From M3007 sp044224705 (GTDB lineage Bacteria; Bacteroidota; Bacteroidia; Chitinophagales; Saprospiraceae), in contig JBGAJY010000003.1 in assembly GCA_044224705.1 (NCBI GenBank), positions 1 through 64,000 of the forward strand: DNA of 64,000 nt, given 5' to 3'. The position numbers were made by a program, and so were the translations under genes. Positions 18,401 through 27,585 of this stretch are shown here, one piece after another; position 1 is the first letter of the stretch, and each line of letters opens with the position of its first letter. Below the pieces are notes generated by a model. The model did no database searches. It was given only the letters and a program-made list of their open reading frames with translations, and was not told where the DNA came from.

Positions 18401-19321
18401 ATGCGACCCTATATCGTATTGAAATTCAGTTTGTTGGCTCTGATACTGCTCACGCGCTGCGCCCGTGAGATTCAGATCGATTTGCCCGATGAGCCTGCAA
18501 AAATTGTAGCGATCAGTCATTTCACGCCCGATGAACCGTTCCGGGTACGGGTCACCCTGAGCCGGCCGTCCTATTCAGCCGGCGCCCCGGAAGTGCCCGA
18601 CGATGCCACGGTGGCCATTTACCGAAACGGCAGTTTTTTGGAACAATTGGTTTTTGATAAAAATACGGAATATTGGCAAGGCGCCAGCATGCCCGAACCC
18701 GGCATCGGATACGCGCTTTCCGTGCATTCCGACGGCTTGCCCGATGCGGGCGGCGCCAGTGTAGTGCCTGTGCACTACCCCCTGTTGCCAGTACAAATCG
18801 ATTGGAACAACATGCGTATCGTGGCGTGGGACAGCGTTCGGCAGGCGCTCAGGGTACCTCTGGAGCTGCGGCCGGAACAAATGCCGGAAACCGACCGTTT
18901 TTTCGCGTTTAGTCTGCGGCACGAGATCGAGGTATTTCAGGTGATCAATGGCCAGGAAATTCCCGACTATTCCTACGAAGGCAGCTCCACTTTTCTGACC
19001 GACGGTCGTACGTTGTCGCTCCTGCACAGCATCCCGGAGCCCGTGGTGCTGATCGATCAGAAGTACTGGGACGACAACCGCGAGTCGATCCGGCTGGATG
19101 CACTGGTGCCGTTTGATCCCGCGTTTGAAAAACCGCGCAGGCTTCTGGTCGAGTGGCGCACCTTGTCCGGAGAATTTTACCGCTACCACCTCTCGCTGGC
19201 CCGCCAGGGCGACAACCTGCCGCTGGGCGACCCCGATGCTGTGTACAATAACATCGTCGGCGGATACGGGAATTTTTCGGGATATTCGGTCACGGTGGAT
19301 GCGGTTGATCTTCAGTTCTGA
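18401..19321 (+). CDS. DUF4249-type lipoprotein partner of the TonB receptor
   Basis: 306 residues, with an N-terminal hydrophobic segment ending ILLTRC. The Arg before the Cys is atypical for a lipobox, so lipidation is likely but not certain. The body resembles DUF4249, a family usually encoded next to TonB-dependent receptors in Bacteroidota and thought to be a surface or periplasmic partner. It starts seven bases after the receptor and ends the sigma-FecR-receptor operon. The role is inferred from neighbourhood. Confidence 0.82.
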   Translation: MRPYIVLKFSLLALILLTRCAREIQIDLPDEPAKIVAISHFTPDEPFRVRVTLSRPSYSAGAPEVPDDATVAIYRNGSFLEQLVFDKNTEYWQGASMPEPGIGYALSVHSDGLPDAGGASVVPVHYPLLPVQIDWNNMRIVAWDSVRQALRVPLELRPEQMPETDRFFAFSLRHEIEVFQVINGQEIPDYSYEGSSTFLTDGRTLSLLHSIPEPVVLIDQKYWDDNRESIRLDALVPFDPAFEKPRRLLVEWRTLSGEFYRYHLSLARQGDNLPLGDPDAVYNNIVGGYGNFSGYSVTVDAVDLQF

Positions 19322-19424
19322 ACCAAATCCGGATTTGCCCGCCAGGACGCCTTTTTTTGGTAAAAAACTGTCCAGCTGACGAGAATCACTAACTACGATG
19401 CGCTCGCCCGGGAAATATTTTGCC

Positions 19425-19432
19425 TACTTTTG
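19425..19432 (+). promoter_or_regulatory. -7 box for mdh
   Basis: TACTTTTG fits TAnnTTTG and lies 47 bases before the mdh ATG. No convincing -33 element is seen. Confidence 0.5.
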
Positions 19433-19479
19433 CCGCCCTCAGAAACATTCTTTTTTCCATCAAAATTTGCCTGTAACCA

Positions 19480-20415
19480 ATGAGTAAAGTCACTGTTGTC
19501 GGCGCCGGAAACGTAGGCGCGACCTGTGCCAATGTGCTGGCCCACGAAGACGTTTTTAATGAAGTTGTCCTGATCGACATTCAGGGAAATATGGCCAAAG
19601 GAAAGGCCCTCGATACCTGGCAGCAAGCCCCGGTAGACAGCTATTCGACCCGCCTCATCGGTGGTGACGATTATTCCCTGACAGCCAATTCGGACATCGT
19701 CATCATCACCGCCGGCGTGCCCCGCAAGCCGGGCATGAGCCGCGATGACCTGATTTCGACCAATGCCAAAATCGTGGTCTCGGTCACCCAAAATATCATC
19801 AAATACTCCAAAAACCCGATCATCATCGTCGTTTCCAATCCGCTCGACGTGATGACCTACGCCTGCTGGAAAGCCTCCGGCCTCAGCGATAAACGGGTGA
19901 TCGGCATGGCCGGCGTGCTTGACACCGCCCGCTACCGCGCCTTCCTGGCCGAAGCCCTGAACTGCTCGCCGAAAGACATCCAGGCCATGCTCATGGGCGG
20001 CCACGGTGACACTATGGTGCCCCTGCCGCGCTACACGACCGTGAGCGGCATCCCCGTTACGGAAATGATGCGCAAAGACAAACTCGACGCCATTCTCGAA
20101 CGCACGAAAGTCGGTGGCGGCGAACTCGTCAACCTCATGGGTACCTCCGCCTGGTACGCGCCCGGCGCAGCCGCAGCACAAATGGCCGTTTCGATCTGGA
20201 AGGATGAAAAACGCATCGTTCCGGCTTGCGTCCGCCTCAACGGTCAGTACAAACTGAAAGATATTTTCGTAGGCGCCCCGGTTAAACTCGGCAAAAAAGG
20301 CGTGCTCGAAATCATCAAACTGCGCCTGAAAAAAGACGAGCAGGAGCTCCTCAACAAATCTGCCGCCGCGGTAAAAGAGGTGGTGGATGCGCTGGATGCC
20401 ATGAACCTGCTCTGA
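19480..20415 (+). CDS. mdh: Malate dehydrogenase (NAD, LDH-like type)
   Basis: Interconverts malate and oxaloacetate in the citric acid cycle. 311 residues, the usual size. The NAD-binding GAGNVG motif is at 8-13. Substrate-binding arginines are Arg82 and Arg88 in the PRKPGMSR loop, which marks malate rather than lactate specificity. The DTARYR block (from Asp149) and catalytic His175 in MGGHGDTMVP are present. It is preceded by a -7 box and followed at once by a long inverted repeat. Confidence 0.97.
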   Translation: MSKVTVVGAGNVGATCANVLAHEDVFNEVVLIDIQGNMAKGKALDTWQQAPVDSYSTRLIGGDDYSLTANSDIVIITAGVPRKPGMSRDDLISTNAKIVVSVTQNIIKYSKNPIIIVVSNPLDVMTYACWKASGLSDKRVIGMAGVLDTARYRAFLAEALNCSPKDIQAMLMGGHGDTMVPLPRYTTVSGIPVTEMMRKDKLDAILERTKVGGGELVNLMGTSAWYAPGAAAAQMAVSIWKDEKRIVPACVRLNGQYKLKDIFVGAPVKLGKKGVLEIIKLRLKKDEQELLNKSAAAVKEVVDALDAMNLL

Positions 20416-20519
20416 TGGTTTCAGACCCGGGGCGCCGTGTTTTTACAGGTTTTCTGCTCGCAACTTATGCCCTGAAATCTTGTTAAAACACGACGCCCCG
20501 GAATACTCACCTGAAACCA
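20416..20519. repeat. 104-bp nested inverted repeat after mdh
   Basis: The outer arms 20416-20424 and 20511-20519 (TGGTTTCAG and its complement) are perfect. The inner arms 20427-20446 and 20482-20501 match at 18 of 20 positions (core CCGGGGCG). The centre is a 35-base loop with a further ACAGG/CCTG symmetry. It begins directly after the mdh stop, so it may terminate mdh, but it lacks a T run. Confidence 0.65.
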
Positions 20520-20535
20520 TGAAACCGATTTATCT

Positions 20536-21096
20536 ATGCTTGCATCAAGCGCTAAAAGTGTCAGGTTGCCGGATTTCTGGCGCGATATGAAGATGGCAGA
20601 CTCCGGCGAGTCACTGGCTGAAATCGCTGAGCGACAGCCGGTTCTACTCGTATTTCTACGTCACTTCGGTTGTTCATTCTGCCGGGAGGCCATCAATGAT
20701 ATCGCGCGTCGCCGCAAGAAATTTGAAGCCATGGGCGCCCGGGTGGTGCTCGTGCACATGGCGCCTGACCGCGCGGTGGCGGAGCGGTTTTTTAAAAAAT
20801 ACAAACTGTACCCGGTAGACCACGTTTCCGACCCTGAAAAACGCTTTTATACTGCTTTCGGACTGGGCAGGGGCACCCCCGCACAGTTGTTTGGCCTCAT
20901 GAACTGGATTCGCGGCTTTCAGGCCGGCGTGCTCGAAGGCCACGGTTTCGACTACCACAGCGAAGAAATTGGCGATGGTTTCCAGATGCCCGGTGTTTTT
21001 GTGGTGCACCGTGGCGAGATCAAAAATTCCTTTATCCATCGCGCAGCCTGGGATCGCCCGGATTACGAGGAGATTATCAATTTCTGCCAGTTCTAG
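20536..21096 (+). CDS. AhpC/TSA-like peroxiredoxin family protein
   Basis: 186 residues, no signal peptide. A thioredoxin-fold redox motif FGCSFCR (Cys46, Cys49) follows a beta strand (PVLLVFLRHF), and a second half carries HRGEIKNSFIHRAAWDRPDY. This matches the AhpC-TSA_2 / peroxiredoxin-like group (PF13911), which has a CxxC instead of the single peroxidatic Cys of classical AhpC. Probably a cytoplasmic thiol oxidoreductase; the substrate is unknown. Confidence 0.8.
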   Translation: MLASSAKSVRLPDFWRDMKMADSGESLAEIAERQPVLLVFLRHFGCSFCREAINDIARRRKKFEAMGARVVLVHMAPDRAVAERFFKKYKLYPVDHVSDPEKRFYTAFGLGRGTPAQLFGLMNWIRGFQAGVLEGHGFDYHSEEIGDGFQMPGVFVVHRGEIKNSFIHRAAWDRPDYEEIINFCQF

Positions 21097-21120
21097 GACA
21101 CAGGATGAGCCTTCCTGATC

Positions 21121-21162
21121 CAACTGCCCAAAGGCCGAAGAGGACTGTGGGCAGTTGCTTTT
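21121..21162 (+). terminator. Intrinsic terminator after the peroxiredoxin-like gene
   Basis: A 10-bp perfect stem (CAACTGCCCA at 21121-21130, complement at 21148-21157) is followed by CTTTTT. Because the hairpin lies inside the longest reading of the next gene (from 21105), it argues for a later start of that gene. Confidence 0.75.
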
Positions 21163-21203
21163 TCAACTCCTCATTCGTCATTATCGCTCTTATCCAGGCC
21201 CAG

Positions 21204-23111
21204 ATGATAGCCCTGTCTTTCAATGACTTGTTGCGAATGCCTGCGCTCCTCGTACTGCTGGGCTGCTTGCCCGACCGGTTGGCAGCACAGAGCGATACCA
21301 GCCGACTGCTTCCAACCGTCCTTGTCCGTGACGCCAGCCTTGAAAAAACCGGATTCTCCACCTGGAAGGCGGATTCCCTTCCCGTCGTCACGACTCTGTC
21401 ACTTTCCGAACGACTGGCTCTTGAAAATCCTTTGGCCGTTCGCGCCAATGCGCCCGGAACCCTGGCGACCCTTTCGGCCAGAGGGCTCGGACCTTCTCAT
21501 ACACCTGTGTTCTGGCAGGGCTTCAATTTGCAGAGCCCGCAAAACGGCGTCGTGGATGCCGCTCTTATTCCGGTCTGGCCCGGCGACGAAATTCAGCTGC
21601 GCTATGGCGGACAAAGCGCAGCGCTCAGTAGCGGAGCAATGGGAGGCGCCGTGATGGTCGAGTCCGCCGGACGGCGATCCGCAGATCCTGAGGGTTTTTT
21701 CGGAGCGGCAGGCGCCGTCGCAGGTAGTTTCGGCCGGATTGAAAGTCAGGCAGCGCTGGGTTGGGCGAACGAGAGATTCAGCACCGAAACGCGCGCTGCC
21801 TGGCAGCGCGTCGACAACGATTTTCCTTTCCAAAATTTTACACAGATCGGTTCTCCAAGGGTTCGCCAGTCCAACAATGCGCTCAAAAAAGTCGATTTAC
21901 AACATTTCGACCGTTGGGAGATCGATGAAAAGAACCTGCTCAAGTGTTCCATTTGGCAACAGTTGGCTTTTCGGGAAATCCCGCCGGCAATGACCGAAGC
22001 GCCTGCCCGAACCTGGCAACGAGATCAGGCTTTTCGCGCTGTGGCGAGTTGGGTAAACGATCCGGGGCCCCGCAAACGCTGGGAACACCGGGTCGCCTGG
22101 TTCGACGAAGCAATTTTTTTCCGGCTGGCTGGCGATACGGACAGCAGCCGGGCGCGCACAGCTGCCTTTAGTTCGGATTACACCTTCGCCCCGGCCGGGC
22201 ACTGGATTCTGAAAGGCGGCGTCGCCGGCACCCTCCAGTGGGGCCGCGCCGACGGCTACACCGACACCACCCGCTGGTACCGTCAGGAGCGCCTGGCGGT
22301 ATACGGCATGGCCGAACGCCGCTTTGAACGAGGCCGGTTGTCGATGCTGCTGCGTCAGGAATGGACCGCTTCGGCTGTGGCGCCGATTACGTGGTCGGTG
22401 GGCAGCACTTTCGGTCCGCTGCGTTTTCATATGTCGCGCAATTTTCTTTTGCCGACGATCAACGACCGCTTCTGGCGCACCCTGGGGCAGCCGGATTTGC
22501 GCGCCGAATCGGGTTACAGCGCCGACATCGGTTGTTTTTTTCGGAAAAAAATGACAGCCGCTCAGGAGTTGAGCGGCGAAGCGACGGTGTTTAATGCCCT
22601 GACAAACAATTGGATCCTGTGGCAACCTGGCGCCGACGGCATCTTTCGGCCCTCGAATGCGCGCCGGGTTTGGTCGAGGGGCATTGAAATGGCACTGGGC
22701 TGGGAGCAACAAATGAACGACTGGAACCTGGCCGTAAAAGCGCGCTGGCAATACACCCTCAGCACCAATACGGCGGTATATGCCGGAGAAAAAGGTGTTT
22801 TGCACAAACAACTGCCATACGTTCCCAAAAACATTGCCTCTGCTTCCCTCCGCCTGGCCAAAGGGGCATTTTCCGCTGCTTACCTGCACCAATGGACGGG
22901 CGCGCGATTTACCACGACCGACAACCTGGGCGCCGTACCCGCTTATCAAACCGGCACGCTGATGGGCTCGTACCGGGTCAGGTTGTTTGAAAAAACCTCG
23001 CTTGCATTCGATTTTCGCCTCGAAAATTGCTGGAACAGTGCCTATCAGGTGATTGCATACCGCCCGATGCCGGGCCGGAACTGGCGCCTGGGACTGCAGT
23101 GGATCTTTTAA
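21204..23111 (+). CDS. TonB-dependent receptor (BtuB/siderophore-receptor type, no STN domain)
   Basis: 635 residues from the chosen ATG at 21204; 21237 is also possible, giving MPALLVLLGCLPDRLAAQ. The upstream ATG at 21105 would read through a terminator. After the signal peptide comes a TonB-box-like segment, then the plug (LSARGLGPSHTPVFWQGF, then LSSGAMGGAVMVES) and a beta-barrel to the end. It lacks the regulatory and STN domains of the receptor at 15.7 kb and has no DUF4249 partner, so it is probably a simple importer. The substrate is unknown; I see no cobalamin riboswitch upstream. Confidence 0.85.
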   Translation: MIALSFNDLLRMPALLVLLGCLPDRLAAQSDTSRLLPTVLVRDASLEKTGFSTWKADSLPVVTTLSLSERLALENPLAVRANAPGTLATLSARGLGPSHTPVFWQGFNLQSPQNGVVDAALIPVWPGDEIQLRYGGQSAALSSGAMGGAVMVESAGRRSADPEGFFGAAGAVAGSFGRIESQAALGWANERFSTETRAAWQRVDNDFPFQNFTQIGSPRVRQSNNALKKVDLQHFDRWEIDEKNLLKCSIWQQLAFREIPPAMTEAPARTWQRDQAFRAVASWVNDPGPRKRWEHRVAWFDEAIFFRLAGDTDSSRARTAAFSSDYTFAPAGHWILKGGVAGTLQWGRADGYTDTTRWYRQERLAVYGMAERRFERGRLSMLLRQEWTASAVAPITWSVGSTFGPLRFHMSRNFLLPTINDRFWRTLGQPDLRAESGYSADIGCFFRKKMTAAQELSGEATVFNALTNNWILWQPGADGIFRPSNARRVWSRGIEMALGWEQQMNDWNLAVKARWQYTLSTNTAVYAGEKGVLHKQLPYVPKNIASASLRLAKGAFSAAYLHQWTGARFTTTDNLGAVPAYQTGTLMGSYRVRLFEKTSLAFDFRLENCWNSAYQVIAYRPMPGRNWRLGLQWIF

Positions 23112-23225
23112 TACCGGCTTTGTCGAATAATTGCCGGCCGTTTACTTGCCCAAAGCGATCTAAGGTCAAATCTTTGCTTTCCAACTATTTATCGCCACGG
23201 TTACATTTCCGCAAATTCTACTGCC

Positions 23226-25598
23226 ATGAAAAAAATCACCTTTTTGATGCTATTCATCTGTTTTCTTGCCGCGCTGTCGACAGCACAGAGCAATGGAAAA
23301 TTTGCCCGCGTTAAAATTGATTTAACCGGTAAAAACATCGCCGATCTCGCCGCATTGGGTATTGAAACCGATCACGGCGCCTATGCCCCGGGGCAATTTC
23401 TGATCACTATTTTATCCGAAACCGAACTCGCAACGGTAAAGGAGCAGGGTTTTGCGACCGAAACGCTGATCCCCGACATGCAAGCCTGGCACCGCGCTCA
23501 GGCTGATCAGCCGGTGGCCGATCAGCGCAATGTCGGCTGTACCAATGCTCCGAACGGCTACGCCACACCGGTGAATTATACGTATGGCACTATGGCCGGC
23601 TATTACAAATACCAGGAAATGCTCGATATTCTGGACGATATGGCGGCCAAATACCCGAATCTGATCAGCCCGCGCGCCATCGTGAGCGACAGCATCGTGA
23701 CCCACGAAGGCCGGCCGCAATGGTGGGTGCGCGTATCGGACAACCCGAATGTGGACGAGCCAGAGCCGGAAGTGCTCTATACGGCGTTGCACCACGCCCG
23801 CGAGCCCAACAGTCTGTCGCAAATGATCTTTTACCTCTGGTACCTGCTGGAGCACTATGATACGGACCCGACTGTGAAGTATATTTTGGACAACGAGGAA
23901 CTCTATTTCATCCCCTGCGTCAACCCCGACGGGTATTTGTACAATGAGTTCACGAACCCCGACGGCTACGGCTATTGGCGCAAAAACCGCCGCGACAACG
24001 GCGACGGCACTTTCGGGGTCGATCTGAACCGCAACTACGGGTACCAGTGGGGCTTTAGCGACTCGGGGTCCTCGCCCAACCCAGGTAGTGAAACCTACCG
24101 CGGCCCTGCCGGTTTTTCAGAACCCGAGACGCGCATGGTGCGGGATTTCTGTCTCCAGCACAATTTTACCCTTGCCTTTAACTACCACACGTTCAGCAAC
24201 TTGCTGATTTATCCCTGGGGGTATTCGGATGCCCTGGCAGAGCAGGGGCTGGCCGAACTGGCCCAACTGTTTACCCGTGAAAACAGCTACAAGGCCGGTG
24301 TAGCGACGGAAACGGTCGGCTATTATGTCAATGGCACTTCCGACGACTGGATGTACGGCGAAACGGGTTCATTCTCCTACACCCCGGAAGTAGGGCCTTC
24401 CGATTATGGTTTCTGGCCGCCCCAGGACGCTATCGACGGTTTGAACAAGGCCAATATGTGGCAAAATCTTTCCATGGCGCTTTGTGCACTGCAATTTGGG
24501 GAAGTGACCGACAAGAGCCCAAGCTCCTATTCCTTGCAAAATTTTGACCTGTCGTTCGAATTGCGCCGCTATGGCTTTCAGGATGGTACGTTCACTGTAA
24601 GCCTGACCCCGCTGAGCTCCAACATCGCTTCCGTGAGTGCTCCGCAAACCTTTAACTTACAACAGTTTGAAAGCGCTGAAGGCAGCTTCGCCGTCGGCCT
24701 TTCGGCCAATGCGCAAGCCGGTCAGGCCATGAATTTCCTGCTCACGCTGGAAAGCGGCGGTTTTAGCCATTCGGATACGTTGCGCAAAGCCCTGAACGGC
24801 TCCGAACAGACGGCCTTGCTGGATCATGCGGACGACCTCGACAATTGGTCGGCAGGCTCCTGGAGTACGACAACCGAGCAGTTCGTTTCACCACCCAGCA
24901 GCCTTACTGACTCGCCCAACGGAGAGTATTTCGCCAACGACTACAACGCCCTGGTTCTGAACGATGCCGTGCCCATCCCGGCCAACGCCGTCAATCCGCA
25001 ACTGCGTTTCTTTGCCCGCTGGGCCATCGAGGAGGATTATGATTTTCTGGTCATTCAGGGTGCGGGTAATGACGGATTGTACCTGCCCTTGTGCGGATTG
25101 TATACCACGCCTGGTTCGGATTTGCAGTTTCCCGGCCAACCCATTTACGACGGTTTTCAAACCAATTGGGTGGAAGAACGCATATCGCTGACCGACTATG
25201 TGGGGCAAAATTTTAACCTGGAATTCGACATGGTCAGCAATTTCAGCGGCCAGTACGACGGGTTCTACCTCGACGACCTGCGCATCGAATATTCCACGCC
25301 CAGCAACGTGGGCACGGTGAGCATTCCGCTCGAAGCATTCCGCCTGCGGCAAAACCAGCCCAACCCGGCCCAGGGCCGCACAACGATCAGTTGGGACAAC
25401 GCAGCCAAGTTTCAAGGCGCCGCGACGTTGCTCGTTTTCAATGCCTTGGGAGAAAAGGTGTGGGAAAAAAAGGTCGATCCCGAGCGGCAGAATTATGCCG
25501 TCATCGATACAAAAAACTGGGCCGAAGGGTTGTATTCGTATCAGTTGCGCACTTCGGGGTGGCAGTCGCCTGCCATGAAGATGGTAGTTGTCCGGTAG
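23226..25598 (+). CDS. Secreted M14-family zinc carboxypeptidase with T9SS sorting domain
   Basis: 790 residues. Signal peptide MKKITFLMLFICFLAALSTAQ, a propeptide-like region, then the M14 catalytic domain at about 125-430. Zinc ligands fit the family: His190 and Glu193 in HHAREP and His321 in NYHTFSN. The catalytic Glu is likely Glu388 in SYTPEVGP. A LNRNYGYQWG block and INPDG-like VNPDGYLYN are also present. A beta-sandwich domain with WSTTTEQF follows (about 530-700), then a T9SS type A domain (about 705-790, QNQPNPAQGRTTISW). Expected to trim C-terminal residues from extracellular peptides. The stop codon lies inside a large inverted repeat shared with the convergent gene. Confidence 0.93.
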   Translation: MKKITFLMLFICFLAALSTAQSNGKFARVKIDLTGKNIADLAALGIETDHGAYAPGQFLITILSETELATVKEQGFATETLIPDMQAWHRAQADQPVADQRNVGCTNAPNGYATPVNYTYGTMAGYYKYQEMLDILDDMAAKYPNLISPRAIVSDSIVTHEGRPQWWVRVSDNPNVDEPEPEVLYTALHHAREPNSLSQMIFYLWYLLEHYDTDPTVKYILDNEELYFIPCVNPDGYLYNEFTNPDGYGYWRKNRRDNGDGTFGVDLNRNYGYQWGFSDSGSSPNPGSETYRGPAGFSEPETRMVRDFCLQHNFTLAFNYHTFSNLLIYPWGYSDALAEQGLAELAQLFTRENSYKAGVATETVGYYVNGTSDDWMYGETGSFSYTPEVGPSDYGFWPPQDAIDGLNKANMWQNLSMALCALQFGEVTDKSPSSYSLQNFDLSFELRRYGFQDGTFTVSLTPLSSNIASVSAPQTFNLQQFESAEGSFAVGLSANAQAGQAMNFLLTLESGGFSHSDTLRKALNGSEQTALLDHADDLDNWSAGSWSTTTEQFVSPPSSLTDSPNGEYFANDYNALVLNDAVPIPANAVNPQLRFFARWAIEEDYDFLVIQGAGNDGLYLPLCGLYTTPGSDLQFPGQPIYDGFQTNWVEERISLTDYVGQNFNLEFDMVSNFSGQYDGFYLDDLRIEYSTPSNVGTVSIPLEAFRLRQNQPNPAQGRTTISWDNAAKFQGAATLLVFNALGEKVWEKKVDPERQNYAVIDTKNWAEGLYSYQLRTSGWQSPAMKMVVVR

Positions 25599-25667
25599 CC
25601 CGGAATTTATTCCGGGCAAGTCACTTGCGAAAAGACCTGACCTGCCCGGAATAATTTCAGGGCTACC
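25594..25667. terminator. Bidirectional terminator-like inverted repeat containing both stop codons
   Basis: The arms 25594-25618 and 25643-25667 match at 23 of 25 positions. The left arm is itself a perfect 9-bp hairpin (GCCCGGAAT, TT, ATTCCGGGC at 25598-25617). The TAG stops of the plus gene (25596-25598) and minus gene (25663-25665) lie within the two arms. Confidence 0.7.
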
Positions 25668-27585
25668 AGTTTTCCGTTTGCCGCATCATGTGTTCCATCC
25701 ACTGGAACGCCGTGTCGCGATAGCCTTTGAATTCGGAAAGTTCGCGGCGGTAATCGAAGTTAAAATATTGGTTTTCGTAGTAATTCTCCGGCAGCGCGAA
25801 CACGCCGAGCAAGCGGGATTGCCAGCGGATGCGTCCATGTCCCGAAAGTTCGCGGATGGGTAATTCGAGAAATTCCGGGCGCGGGAAAAAACGGAACAAG
25901 CCCTTGATTTTCCGGATGATCTCTATGGCCAGCCGGCGTTCCTCGATGCGGTTTTCATATTTGTATTCGCTGATCTCGCGGAAATACAACGTTTCCAGGT
26001 CGCGAAACCGGCGGTCGGCGATGCGGGCGCGGGCTTCGGTGGGACTGTACCGGGCGCGGTCTTCGCGCTGCAGCTGATCAAGGATGTGCAGCGGGTCGAA
26101 GGGTGGGGTAGTGCTGAGGAAGGGCTGGAGCATCCACTCGCCCTGCTCGGTTACATTGAGCCAGGAGAACTTGTGTTCTTCGGTCAGTTCGTTCCATACA
26201 AAATCCAGATAATCAGGATGTTGGTGCAGATTCTTATAGGTTGAAAGCGCCTGCCAGAGCAGGTTGATCACATCCGGCCGTTGTGTTTCCTCCCCTTTTT
26301 TGACGCGCTCGTAGGCGGGCAGGATATTTTTTCGGAAAATATTCCCGGCCAGTGACTGGCCCAGTTCCGGTTCGCTTCGGCTGAGCATTTTGGTTCGGAA
26401 GGCGAACAATTTTTCCTGGGCATCAAAACCAAAGGCCAGGCTTTCGGGAAGGGTACGCAGTGTAAAGGGGTCGAGATAGAGCCAGGACATGAGCCCGTCG
26501 CCGACCAGTTCATCCACGATGCGATCAAGGAAGCGTTGGCTGGACTCGGGGTAGGCGTTGTGGCAAATTTCCCAGCGTTGCAGACAACGCACCAGTCGCC
26601 GTCGCGCTTCAAAATCGTGCATTCTACGAAAATCCGTCCAGCTGAGTCCGGTTTTTACCTCCTGGTATTCGGCCTCCGTATCGGCCACGTATTGATTGAA
26701 AACCTCCTCTTTCAGGTTGGGCTGCACCTGCAGCCAGCCGGCCCGGCCGGAGAAATCCCGCACGATTTTTTCCACAATGGCGCGGGCGTCAAACTGGTAG
26801 CGCACGCAGTCGGGATGGGCTGTGATATTGCCTTGGGCGTCTAAATCAAACCACCGCAGCTGCAAACCGGCCGCATCGGCATCGGGCGAAATGACGAGAT
26901 TGGGCAAGAGGTATTCGACGGCCAGCCGCAGGAAAGACTGCTCTTTGCCGCCGCTTATGCCCTCGCCAAACACACGGTGCCCCATCAGGCAGGCATACAC
27001 AAAGTGAATAACGGACAGGTGCACGTCAGTGAAGGTCCGGCGCTTGCGGCGCTCTTCGGCTGCCTGGCGGGCGAGCAGTTGGCGTTTGGCTAAAAGACTG
27101 AAATACAGGTTTTCGCGCAGTAATTCGGATTGTGCGCGTTGTTTTTCGGGATATCCCTCGTCCACCGCGGCGATCAGTTCCAGCAGTTCCGCGATCTGGC
27201 TTTCGAGGTCGAATTGTTCGTTGGAAAAAAAGCGGATCTCGTCGTCGGCGAAGCTGATCCGGCTGACCCAGTTGAATTTTCCACCGCCGCAGAGTTCGTT
27301 CACGAGAATCCGCAAGCCGCCGCGCATGGGATAAATGGCCCGGTAAACGAGCTGCGCCGCCTCGATAAAACGGCGTGCGGCATCGCGGTTGGGCGCGGCT
27401 GTTTCGGCACGGCGGCCGGTGTCGAGCACGTGGTCGTTGGGCCAGGCGTCGTACACGTTGCGCATGCCGTCGGACAGGATTTCGGCGGCTACGCGACGGT
27501 TGTAGGCGCCGGTGCCGGTGGGGCATTTGCCCTCTTCCTGGTAGCGGCGCAGGCGGCCGGAGTACAGGGTGACGTAGTTCAGCAA
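25663..27585 (-). CDS. C-terminal part of a frameshifted TIR-like large protein
   Basis: 640 codons open from a TTG at 27585. This is not an independent gene: it continues, in a shifted frame, the protein that begins at 28723. The sequence after the junction (RRYQEEGKCPTGTGAYNRRV onward) is a soluble, charged, largely helical region with no domain I can name. Tryptophan- and arginine-rich helices such as RFRDLETLYFREISEY recur near the end. No signal peptide and no membrane segments are seen. The stop lies in the inverted repeat shared with the M14 peptidase gene. Full length without the shift would be about 1019 residues. Confidence 0.7.
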   Translation of the reverse strand: MLNYVTLYSGRLRRYQEEGKCPTGTGAYNRRVAAEILSDGMRNVYDAWPNDHVLDTGRRAETAAPNRDAARRFIEAAQLVYRAIYPMRGGLRILVNELCGGGKFNWVSRISFADDEIRFFSNEQFDLESQIAELLELIAAVDEGYPEKQRAQSELLRENLYFSLLAKRQLLARQAAEERRKRRTFTDVHLSVIHFVYACLMGHRVFGEGISGGKEQSFLRLAVEYLLPNLVISPDADAAGLQLRWFDLDAQGNITAHPDCVRYQFDARAIVEKIVRDFSGRAGWLQVQPNLKEEVFNQYVADTEAEYQEVKTGLSWTDFRRMHDFEARRRLVRCLQRWEICHNAYPESSQRFLDRIVDELVGDGLMSWLYLDPFTLRTLPESLAFGFDAQEKLFAFRTKMLSRSEPELGQSLAGNIFRKNILPAYERVKKGEETQRPDVINLLWQALSTYKNLHQHPDYLDFVWNELTEEHKFSWLNVTEQGEWMLQPFLSTTPPFDPLHILDQLQREDRARYSPTEARARIADRRFRDLETLYFREISEYKYENRIEERRLAIEIIRKIKGLFRFFPRPEFLELPIRELSGHGRIRWQSRLLGVFALPENYYENQYFNFDYRRELSEFKGYRDTAFQWMEHMMRQTENW

